Assembly (NCBI GenBank): GCA_963693635.1
Contig: CAVOBC010000323.1
Location: forward strand, 1-5,586
DNA length: 5,586 nucleotides
Source: CAVOBC01 sp963693635
GTDB lineage: Bacteria; Pseudomonadota; Gammaproteobacteria; Pseudomonadales; Azotimanducaceae
Direction: 5' to 3'
Shown here: positions 1-5,349 of the stretch, one piece after another
How the letters are laid out: each line of letters starts with the position of its first letter
Numbering within the stretch: position 1 is the first letter of the stretch
Program-made: the position numbers and the translations under genes
Notes under the pieces: generated by a model
The model's database searches: none
What the model saw: only the letters and a program-made list of their open reading frames with translations
Told to the model about the DNA's origin: nothing

Positions 1-248
1 GTTGCGCAACCGGACGTGAAGGTGACATGCCAGTGACGGGCTTCGCGCCGAGGAAGCAGGCATTAACGATCTACATAATGCCTGGTTTCAATGAATACAC
101 ACCGCTGCTCGAGAAGCTGGGCAAGCACTCAACCGGCCGGTCGTGCCTTTATGTCAAGCGACTTTCCGACATCCACATGCCAGCTCTGCGCACGCTCGTC
201 GCCCACTCGGTCCGGGCGATCAAGAAAACACATCCGGACCCACAGTAA
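1..248 (+). CDS. DUF1801 domain protein, C-terminal part (5' end outside window)
   Basis: The reading frame is already open at the left edge (first full codon at base 3) and ends with TAA at 246-248, leaving 81 residues. The fragment shows the recognisable C-terminal half of the DUF1801 (YdhG-like) domain: a GREGD stretch, TGFAPRKQ, the strand TIYIMPGF, then LGKHSTGRSCLYVKRL and a closing helix with ALRTLVAHSV. An ATG at base 27 lies inside the conserved domain, so it is an internal methionine and not the start. DUF1801 proteins are small cytoplasmic proteins of the SufE/YdhG-like fold with no settled biochemical role. The family call is from recalled consensus; no function is proposed. The next gene is on the same strand 136 bases downstream, too far to show co-transcription. 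Confidence 0.82.
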   Translation, partial: CATGREGDMPVTGFAPRKQALTIYIMPGFNEYTPLLEKLGKHSTGRSCLYVKRLSDIHMPALRTLVAHSVRAIKKTHPDPQ

Positions 249-371
249 CCTCGACACTAGATCGCCGGTCGTCAGTCGCCAGCCGCCACTCACGACGGCC
301 CAAGCGCCTCGCTTACACCCACGCCCCGAACGATGACCGACTGAGCCGACAGCTTTAACTACTATCACAGC

Positions 372-377
372 AGGAAG
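372..377 (+). promoter_or_regulatory. Ribosome binding site of the SDR gene
   Basis: AGGAAG lies seven bases before the ATG at 385. It is a good Shine-Dalgarno match at normal spacing and fixes the start of the downstream gene. The AT-rich stretch just upstream (about 353-364) could contain a -10 element, but no convincing -35 box is visible, so no promoter is called. Confidence 0.7.
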
Positions 378-384
378 TTTCACT

Positions 385-1083
385 ATGACATTACCCCTTT
401 GCATCGTGACCGGCGTTGGCCCCGGAACCGGGCGCGCGATCGTCGAACGCTTCGCGACCGAATACAGGGTCGCGATGCTCGCCCGCACGGTCGACCGGCT
501 AGATGAGATAGCAGCAGCGAACGAGAATGCCTTCGCTTATCCCTGCAACGTCCTGGACGAAGCTACCCTCGCCGATGTGATTGCGCGCATCAAGTCAGAC
601 CTGGGAGACGCTGAAGTCCTGGTCCACAATGCCGTGGGCGGCGCATTCGGCGACTTCCTGTCTGTAAAGCCAGAAACGCTGCTCCGCAACTTCCAGATCA
701 ATACCATGACGCTCCTGCACCTGGGGCAGGCGCTCGCGCCCGCTATGATTGCGGCGGGCAAAGGTGCCATCATCTCGACAGGTAACACTTCAGCTTATCG
801 TGGCAAGGGTTTTTTCTCTGCGTTTGCACCGACCAAAGCCGCGCAGCGCATTCTGTCCGAATCAATGGCGCGAACGCTGGGGCCCAAGGGCGTGCACGTC
901 GGCTACGTCGCAATCGATGCCGTGATCAGCCTCGAATGGACCCGCGCCCAGAATCCGGAACGGCCCGACGACTACTACTGCTACCCGGTCGACATTGCCG
1001 AACATGTCTGGTACGTGGCCCACCAACCCAGGTCCGCCTGGACGTTTGACACCATCATCCGGCCGTTTGGCGAGAACTGGTAG
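385..1083 (+). CDS. Short-chain dehydrogenase/reductase (SDR) family protein with atypical active site
   Basis: This 232-residue protein has the length and layout of a classical SDR. Residues 4-8 form the first beta strand, followed by the dinucleotide-binding glycine motif TGVGPGTG (9-16). HNAVG (81-85) takes the place of the NNAG motif, and the segment after 128 carries the active-site region. At the YxxxK position the protein reads FAPTK (147-151): the lysine is kept but tyrosine is replaced by phenylalanine. The residue 13 positions before it, where the catalytic serine usually sits, is Asn134, with Thr135 and Ser136 beside it. The following helix (KAAQRILSESMARTLGPKGV) is typical of the family. 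From memory, a subgroup of bacterial SDRs carries FAxxK here, so this is probably a lineage trait and not a mutation. Binding of NAD(P)H is expected; reductase activity is uncertain and the substrate unknown. The protein should be cytoplasmic. The start is supported by AGGAAG seven bases upstream. Confidence 0.93.
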   Translation: MTLPLCIVTGVGPGTGRAIVERFATEYRVAMLARTVDRLDEIAAANENAFAYPCNVLDEATLADVIARIKSDLGDAEVLVHNAVGGAFGDFLSVKPETLLRNFQINTMTLLHLGQALAPAMIAAGKGAIISTGNTSAYRGKGFFSAFAPTKAAQRILSESMARTLGPKGVHVGYVAIDAVISLEWTRAQNPERPDDYYCYPVDIAEHVWYVAHQPRSAWTFDTIIRPFGENW

Positions 1084-1111
1084 GGCCTTCCCACGCGGCA
1101 GTTTCGCCCCA

Positions 1112-1126
1112 ATCGGCGCTGCCGAT
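1112..1126. terminator. Small hairpin after the SDR gene, possible weak terminator
   Basis: ATCGGC (1112-1117) and GCCGAT (1121-1126) form a perfect six-base stem with a three-base loop, 29 bases after the SDR stop codon. No T-run follows on either strand, so it is not a standard intrinsic terminator. It sits between two convergent genes and could slow or end transcription from either side, or protect the mRNA 3' end. Confidence 0.35.
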
Positions 1127-1137
1127 CGCACAACCAC

Positions 1138-1223
1138 AGAGCCTTCAGCCACATAGAGAGCCTTCAGCCACAAAGAGCCTTCAGCCCATAAAGAGCCTTC
1201 AGCCCATAGAGGGTCCATCAGCC
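1138..1223. repeat. Short tandem direct repeat, unit about 18 bases
   Basis: The core AGAGCCTTCAGCC occurs exactly at 1138-1150, 1157-1169, 1174-1186 and 1192-1204. A degraded fifth copy ends in CATCAGCC at about 1210-1223. Start-to-start distances are 19, 17 and 18 bases, with short variable A/C/T-rich joints (ACATAG, ACAA, CCATAA). The array lies wholly between the SDR gene and the convergent DUF6491-like gene. The unit has no internal dyad, so it does not fold into hairpins. It looks like a minisatellite produced by slippage; whether it binds a protein is unknown. Confidence 0.85.
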
Positions 1224-1250
1224 GTAACGAGCCGCGACCGAGGTCTGAGC

Positions 1251-1667
1251 TCATCTGATGACGCGGCGCGTCAATGCCCGTGACTGCTTCAGCTCCTGCC
1301 GATTCAGTCGATGGATCGAACGAATCTGGCAGCTTGCGCCACGACCCGTGACCGCATCGAATCGTGGTCGAACGGTGTTCCCGTGCGACGACACGCCAAT
1401 GCGGGACGACGACCCCAGCTGCTCGCAGCCGCGGCTCAGCGTCAGGATGTAACCGTGATGCGGCCCGCGTCGAACTAATAGCCGGCGACCGTCCAAGACA
1501 CCATAACCGTCCAGCCGATCTGCAAGCCAAATGCCGTCAACCTCAAGACCTGGCACGGGTATTGGCAACGGCACCGACAACGCCTCGGCGGCGATCGGCG
1601 ACAACGCTATTGCGGCGAATACGAGCGCGCTCTGAAACGTCGTTCGTCCAGGGAAATTCAGTTTCAC
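1251..1667 (-). CDS. Small exported protein, DUF6491-like
   Basis: The frame ends with TGA at 1251-1253. Starting from the GTG at 1667 gives 138 residues beginning MKLNFPGRTT, a basic N-region followed by a hydrophobic core (about 13-26) and an AEA cleavage site after residue 29, which is a textbook Sec signal peptide. The mature part is about 109 residues with two cysteines (81 and 113). It includes the strand-rich pattern GYGVLDGRRLLVR, a C-x-x-L segment, RFDAV and CQIRSIHRLN, which matches my memory of the DUF6491 family of Proteobacteria. The two cysteines may form a disulfide in the periplasm. An alternative GTG at 1679 adds four residues but sits directly beside a perfect inverted repeat and lacks a visible Shine-Dalgarno. 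The 1667 start has GGTGG five bases upstream. There is no ATG in frame. The family call is moderate; the function is unknown. Confidence 0.62.
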   Translation of the reverse strand: MKLNFPGRTTFQSALVFAAIALSPIAAEALSVPLPIPVPGLEVDGIWLADRLDGYGVLDGRRLLVRRGPHHGYILTLSRGCEQLGSSSRIGVSSHGNTVRPRFDAVTGRGASCQIRSIHRLNRQELKQSRALTRRVIR

Positions 1668-1680
1668 ATCAGCCACCACA

Positions 1681-1704
1681 TGTTGAGGGAATGTGGCCTC
1701 AACA
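1681..1704 (-). promoter_or_regulatory. Inverted repeat just upstream of the DUF6491-like gene
   Basis: TGTTGAGG (1681-1688) and CCTCAACA (1697-1704) are perfect eight-base complements around an eight-base spacer. The element ends one base before the upstream candidate GTG (1679) and 13 bases before the preferred GTG (1667). It could be an operator for a dimeric regulator, or an mRNA hairpin in the leader that affects translation. No known regulator consensus is recognised. Confidence 0.45.
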
Positions 1705-1870
1705 CTATCGCCGCATGGCTGAACCGTTCCTGAATCACGCGCGCAGCCTGATTGAAAGGAGACTCCATTCTGGGGCGGCCACTCGCGTGCGGTGTAGGAT
1801 GCACCGACATCTTCTGCAAGACTATTTTTGTAGGAAAGAGCACAAGGCTTGTTTACAAACCGCTCCCAGG

Positions 1871-1889
1871 AATTGTCAGGATGACAATT
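1871..1889 (-). terminator. Hairpin after the N-acyltransferase gene, possible terminator
   Basis: AATTGTC (1871-1877) and GACAATT (1883-1889) pair perfectly around a five-base loop, starting 13 bases beyond the acyltransferase stop codon on the minus strand. Flanking CCC and GGG (1865-1867 and 1891-1894) can extend the pairing imperfectly. The minus strand has no clear T-run after the stem, so it is at best a weak terminator. An operator role for the downstream minus-strand gene is also possible. Confidence 0.4.
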
Positions 1890-1901
1890 TTGGGACAGGA
1901 A

Positions 1902-3059
1902 CTAGCTATCCGTTTCCTTGCGAAATGGCGAATGCTCTTCGATGTACTCGATGTCCTGGTCGACGTACTCTCGCTCATCCTCAAGAAATCGGTTTACCGC
2001 GTCGCGAAAACTCTCGTTCGCGATCCAGTGGGCACTGTAGGTGTGACTCGGCAGGTAACCCCGCGCCAATTTGTGCGGCCCCTGCGCGCCTGCTTCAACG
2101 CGGGCAAGGTTATGGTCAATCGCCCACTCAATGGCACGATAGTAGCAAGTCTCAAAATGCAGAAAACGATGATCCTCTATGCAACCCCAGTTGCGCCCAA
2201 ACAGACACTCATCGCCAATAAAATTGATGGCCCCGGCAATATACTGCCCGTCGCGCTGACACATCATCAGCAACACGCGCTCAGGCATCGTGCGACCGAT
2301 GATCGAAAAGAACTCACGCGTCAGATAGGCGCTTCCCCACTTGCGATTGCCCGTGTCCACATAGAATCGATAGAACGCATCCCAGTGCTCCTCCTCCAAC
2401 TGATCACCAGTCAGAGCTTCGACCACGACGCCCGTCGACAGCGCGTCGCGGCGCTCTCGCCGGATGTTCTTGCGCTTCTTTGACGACAGTGCCGCCAGGA
2501 AGTCGTCGAAACAACCATAGCCATCATTGACCCAATGAAACTGCTTGTGAGTGCGGCCGAGCATGCCGAGATCCACGAGCCGCTGCCATTGCCGCTCTTC
2601 GACAAAGGTCGCGTGAATAGATGACACCTCCATCTTTTCGGCGATCTGCATGCAGCCAGCGAGCAGATAGCCTTCGAGATCGTCGCGGTTGGCGACGTCT
2701 GCGACGAGGAAGCGCCGCCCGGTTGCCGGGGTAAACGGCACCGAGATTTGCAGCTTCGGATAGTACCGCCCGCCGGCACGTTCAAACGCGTCGGCCCAGG
2801 CGTAGTCAAATACGTACTCACCCTGGGAATGGTTCTTGAGGTACATCGGAACCACCCCCTGGGTGATTCCTTCCTCTTCAACCGTCAGGTGATATGGGGC
2901 CCAGCCTGTACCCGCAACCGCCGATCCACTTGCCTCCAGCGCCGACAGAAATGCATACGACAGGAACGGGTCGTGTGGCACCGACGGCGGGTTGGCACAC
3001 CGGTCCCACACATCCGCACCGATGTCCTTGATGCTGCCGATTGCCTGCAGGGTAACCAT
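1902..3059 (-). CDS. Predicted N-acyltransferase, FemAB/GNAT-like (COG3146, PF04339 type)
   Basis: This is a 385-residue protein from the ATG at 3059 to TAG at 1902-1904, which is the usual length for this family. It shows the expected landmarks in order: the N-terminal motif PHDPFLSYAFLSALE (28-42), a central PKLQISVPFTPATG stretch (101-114), a basic KKRKNIRRERR patch (194-204), DTGNRKWGSAYLTREFF (235-251), GRNWGC (288-293), LHFETCYY (300-307) and the signature VEAGAQGPHKLARGY (321-335). Family members have a double GNAT-like fold related to FemAB transferases and are predicted to move an acyl or aminoacyl group to an amine; the substrate is not established. No signal peptide or membrane segment is visible, so it should be cytoplasmic. 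An in-frame TTG at 3116 would add 19 unconserved residues and overlap the upstream gene, so the ATG is preferred, although its Shine-Dalgarno is weak (GGGG about 13 bases upstream). It starts 28 bases after the LLM stop, indicating co-transcription. Confidence 0.93.
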   Translation of the reverse strand: MVTLQAIGSIKDIGADVWDRCANPPSVPHDPFLSYAFLSALEASGSAVAGTGWAPYHLTVEEEGITQGVVPMYLKNHSQGEYVFDYAWADAFERAGGRYYPKLQISVPFTPATGRRFLVADVANRDDLEGYLLAGCMQIAEKMEVSSIHATFVEERQWQRLVDLGMLGRTHKQFHWVNDGYGCFDDFLAALSSKKRKNIRRERRDALSTGVVVEALTGDQLEEEHWDAFYRFYVDTGNRKWGSAYLTREFFSIIGRTMPERVLLMMCQRDGQYIAGAINFIGDECLFGRNWGCIEDHRFLHFETCYYRAIEWAIDHNLARVEAGAQGPHKLARGYLPSHTYSAHWIANESFRDAVNRFLEDEREYVDQDIEYIEEHSPFRKETDS

Positions 3060-3087
3060 TATTTGCGACAGACCCCGTGACCCGCCC

Positions 3088-4122
3088 CTAAAGCATCTCG
3101 CTCGCGATGAGCTCAAGCGCTTCGGAATTGCCGGTCCCGATCAGCATGGTGCCAACGTGGCCTTTAGCGCCCGCCTCTTTCCACGCAGAAAGACGTTCAC
3201 GAATGCGCCCAGCCGGACCCACCAGATGCACCGCGTCGACCAGTTCGTCCGGAACCGCCGCCATCGCTTCATCCTTGCGACCCGCCAGGAACAGATCCTG
3301 CACCTTGACCGCAGCATCCTCAAACCCGAGGGACCTGGCGTAATCGTTGTAGAAATTCTTCTCACGCGCACCCATGCCACCGATGTAGAGCGCCATGTTG
3401 CCCTTGATCGGCATGCGACAACGGTCGAGATCATCACCCATGGCAACGGTCACAAAGGGCGAGATGTCGTAATCGAGCATCGACTTGCCAGCTTTCGCGA
3501 GGCCCGCGCTGATTGATGGCTCAAGTACATCGAACCGGGAAGGATTCATCCAGATCGGGAATACGCCATCTGCAACCTCGGCGCTGCCTGCAAGCCCCTT
3601 CGGCGTAATCGAGGCCGTATAGATTGGAATCTCTGTGTCTGCGCGAAGGATGCATTTGAGGGGCTTGCCGAGACCCGTGCCGTCAGCGCCCGCGTATGGC
3701 AGGGAATAATGGAAGCCCTCGTGAGTCACCGGTGCCTCGCGTGCAAAGATCTTGCGAACGATCTCGATATATTCCTTGATCCGCGTAACAGGCCGCCCAT
3801 AGGCCTGTCCATGCCAGCCCTCCGCCACCTGCGGTCCCGAGGCACCAAGCCCAAGCCGGAAGCGACCGCCCGACAACTGATTCAGGGTCAGTGCCGTCAT
3901 GGCCGTGCAGGCTGGTGTGCGCGCGGGCATCTGCATGATTGCGGTGCCCGCATGGATGCGGGTGGTGTTGGCAAGGATCCACGTGGCCGTTGTGACCGCG
4001 TCCGATCCGTACGCCTCTGCCGTCCAGACAGACTCATAGCCCATACTTTCCGCAGCACGAATGCTCTCGATATCCAGTTGAATGACCGGCCCGAAGCCGC
4101 CGCTAATAAGTCCGAGTTTCAT
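3088..4122 (-). CDS. LLM-class flavin/F420-dependent oxidoreductase, Rv3520c-like
   Basis: This 344-residue protein is a bacterial luciferase-like monooxygenase (LLM) TIM barrel. Visible family features are the opening strand MKLGLISGG (1-9), the ESMGYESVW motif (25-33), the segment RIHAGTAIMQMPARTP (55-70), the hallmark QLSGGRFRLGLGASGP (82-97), the helix GRPVTRIKEYIEIVRKIF (109-126) and EVADGVFPIW (182-191). Overall it fits my recollection of the Rv3520c-type F420-dependent subfamily. Members transfer hydride using reduced F420 or use FMNH2; the substrate here is unknown. The start is well supported by GGAAGA (4129-4134) seven bases before the ATG. It is full length with no broken motif. 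It lies between a second LLM gene upstream (109-base gap) and the acyltransferase 28 bases downstream. The protein should be cytoplasmic. Whether it uses F420 or FMN cannot be decided from the sequence alone. Confidence 0.93.
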   Translation of the reverse strand: MKLGLISGGFGPVIQLDIESIRAAESMGYESVWTAEAYGSDAVTTATWILANTTRIHAGTAIMQMPARTPACTAMTALTLNQLSGGRFRLGLGASGPQVAEGWHGQAYGRPVTRIKEYIEIVRKIFAREAPVTHEGFHYSLPYAGADGTGLGKPLKCILRADTEIPIYTASITPKGLAGSAEVADGVFPIWMNPSRFDVLEPSISAGLAKAGKSMLDYDISPFVTVAMGDDLDRCRMPIKGNMALYIGGMGAREKNFYNDYARSLGFEDAAVKVQDLFLAGRKDEAMAAVPDELVDAVHLVGPAGRIRERLSAWKEAGAKGHVGTMLIGTGNSEALELIASEML

Positions 4123-4128
4123 TTATTG

Positions 4129-4134
4129 TCTTCC
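4129..4134 (-). promoter_or_regulatory. Ribosome binding site of the Rv3520c-like LLM gene
   Basis: On the minus strand GGAAGA precedes the ATG (4120-4122) with six bases between. It is a strong match at ideal spacing and settles the start codon. Confidence 0.65.
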
Positions 4135-4231
4135 AGATTCACGTGTTTCTACGTCTTTGCCGGGTCCCGCCCGTCTGCACTGCGAGCCGACGCCAAACAG
4201 CCGCTGACGCCAGGCCGTTGTGCGCAAAACG

Positions 4232-5236
4232 TCAGTCAGTGAGGCGCCTGATCAGGTCGCGCGTGTGATCCTCATCGCGCGCCGGCAGACTCATCGTCGT
4301 GCGGTCCACCAGTTTGCCGAAGCGCTGTTTAAAACCGGTGATGACCTCGTCAGCCTCGCCAACAATCGCAAACTCGTTCAGCATCTCGTCCGTGATCAGC
4401 GTGCCCATTTCATCCCACAGGCCCTGCTTGGACATCCGATTCAGTTCCGGCTGGAGATCGCCCCAACCGTGCACCCCCAACACGCCTGCGTAATTCGGGG
4501 TCGACCCGTAGAATGCTATCTGCTTGGTAACCGCCGACTTTGACGCCGCAAGCTGCTCCTCGGTCGCGCCGGTGACCACGAACCCGGGGTAGAAGATTTC
4601 GAACTCGTTCCGTGACCGTCCGGATCGGGCAAGGCCACGCGCGATAGCAGGCAGGGTCACTTCTTCCATGTATCTCGCGGTGGTAAAAGAGTGGATCATG
4701 ACGCCGTCAGCCACCTCTGCGGCGACCTCGGTCATGCGTGGTCCGACCGCCGCAAGAAAAACACGCGGCGCACCCCAGGAGACATCTGTCGGCGTGAACA
4801 TCGGGGTCATCAACGCGTGGGTGTAGAACTCGCCGCGAAAGTTGAGGGGCTCGCCGGTGTGCCAGCAATTCCAGATTGCCCGCATCGCGAGGATGAATTC
4901 CCGCATCCGCTTCGCCGGCTCCGACCAGGGCATGCTGAAACGTTTGGTGATGTGCGCACGAATTTGCGACCCCAGACCAAGCACAAAACGGCCTTTCGAG
5001 AAGCTGTTGAGATCATGGCCGATGTTGGCGAGGTTCATGGGCGTGCGCGAGAAAGCGACGGCGATGGATGTCATGAGCTCGATGCGCTCGGTCTCCCGGG
5101 CGGCGAGCAAGAGCGGGAAGAACGGGTCGTGCGATGTCTCCGCGGTAATGCCTCCTGAATAACCCAGTGCCTCCAGCCGACTTGCACTAGCCCCGGCCTC
5201 GTCAAGGCCTCCCATCAATCCACCATCAACTTTCAT
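4232..5236 (-). CDS. LLM-class flavin/F420-dependent oxidoreductase, TIGR03617 (MSMEG_2256)-like
   Basis: This is a 334-residue luciferase-like TIM-barrel protein. It opens MKVDGGLMGG, then shows ALGYSGGITAETSHDPFF (23-40), the segment RIELMTSIAVAFSRTPMNLA (51-70), HDLNSFSKGRFVLGLGSQ (74-91), KRFSMPWSEPAKRMREFI (98-115), the RGEFYTH insertion (134-140), and AAEVADGVMIHSFTT (172-186). This pattern, especially AFSRTPMNLA and the KRFSMPWSEP block, resembles the MSMEG_2256/TIGR03617 group of predicted F420-dependent oxidoreductases. It is clearly a different subfamily from the LLM neighbour downstream, so the pair is not a recent tandem duplication. The start is supported by a GGGGA Shine-Dalgarno about six bases upstream. 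It ends with TGA at 4232-4234. Reduced F420 or FMN is the expected cofactor; the substrate is unknown and the location cytoplasmic. Confidence 0.93.
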   Translation of the reverse strand: MKVDGGLMGGLDEAGASASRLEALGYSGGITAETSHDPFFPLLLAARETERIELMTSIAVAFSRTPMNLANIGHDLNSFSKGRFVLGLGSQIRAHITKRFSMPWSEPAKRMREFILAMRAIWNCWHTGEPLNFRGEFYTHALMTPMFTPTDVSWGAPRVFLAAVGPRMTEVAAEVADGVMIHSFTTARYMEEVTLPAIARGLARSGRSRNEFEIFYPGFVVTGATEEQLAASKSAVTKQIAFYGSTPNYAGVLGVHGWGDLQPELNRMSKQGLWDEMGTLITDEMLNEFAIVGEADEVITGFKQRFGKLVDRTTMSLPARDEDHTRDLIRRLTD

Positions 5237-5242
5237 TTTTCA

Positions 5243-5248
5243 TCCCCA
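5243..5248 (-). promoter_or_regulatory. Ribosome binding site of the TIGR03617-like LLM gene
   Basis: TGGGGA on the minus strand sits six bases before the ATG at 5236 and supports that start. It is a fair, though not perfect, Shine-Dalgarno match. Confidence 0.5.
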
Positions 5249-5265
5249 CTTCTCTCGGGTGAATT

Positions 5266-5286
5266 TGTCAGCCAGCGTGTCAGCCA
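5266..5286. repeat. Nine-base direct repeat pair upstream of the LLM gene
   Basis: TGTCAGCCA occurs at 5266-5274 and again at 5278-5286, a 12-base period. The second copy overlaps the left arm of the larger inverted repeat at 5277-5325. The repeat may be a pair of binding sites or simple chance duplication; no known consensus is recognised. Confidence 0.4.
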
Positions 5287-5325
5287 TCTTTCGGCGTGCG
5301 CATCATCAACCAGATGGCAGGACAC
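5277..5325 (-). promoter_or_regulatory. Interrupted inverted repeat between the PPOX-like and LLM genes
   Basis: GTGTC-A-GCCATCT (5277-5289) pairs with AGATGGC-AG-GACAC (5312-5325), giving twelve base pairs broken by a small A/AG internal loop, with a 22-base loop. It sits between the PPOX-like stop (5350) and the LLM start (5236). There is no T-run after it, so a simple terminator is unlikely. A processing or stabilising stem-loop in a shared mRNA, or a regulator site, are the options. No clear -35/-10 pair is visible in this 113-base gap. Confidence 0.45.
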
Positions 5326-5349
5326 TCGAGTAGTCTGCATCGGCCGAAA

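Noticed and set aside
1..10. Perfect ten-base palindrome GTTGCGCAAC at the left edge
   Set aside because: It lies inside the DUF1801 coding frame and is short enough to be chance in GC-rich DNA.
129..488. Minus-strand reading frame of 119 codons in the gap before the SDR gene
   Set aside because: It overlaps both the DUF1801 fragment and the SDR start, has no recognisable motif, and gives a low-complexity translation.
1138..1223. CRISPR-like array
   Set aside because: The units are only 17-19 bases including the joints, with no spacer-length unique sequences and no cas genes nearby.
862..1530. Minus-strand reading frame of 222 codons covering the tandem repeat, with a repetitive LWAEGS-like translation
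   Set aside because: It overlaps the SDR 3' end and the DUF6491-like gene, its repetitive part is just the 18-base DNA repeat, and 17- and 19-base spacings break the frame pattern. No family is recognisable.
1364..2221. Plus-strand reading frame of 285 codons
   Set aside because: It runs antisense through the DUF6491-like gene and the acyltransferase 3' end, has an Arg/Pro/Cys-rich composition typical of a shadow frame, and matches no family.
1752..2483. Plus-strand reading frame of 243 codons with some hydrophobic stretches
   Set aside because: It is mostly antisense to the well-supported acyltransferase, and the hydrophobic runs mirror its acidic and polar codons.
4204..4235. CTGACG/CGTCAG pairing across the gap between the two LLM genes
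   Set aside because: It is only six base pairs around a 20-base loop and overlaps the upstream stop codon, with no T-run; too weak to call a terminator.
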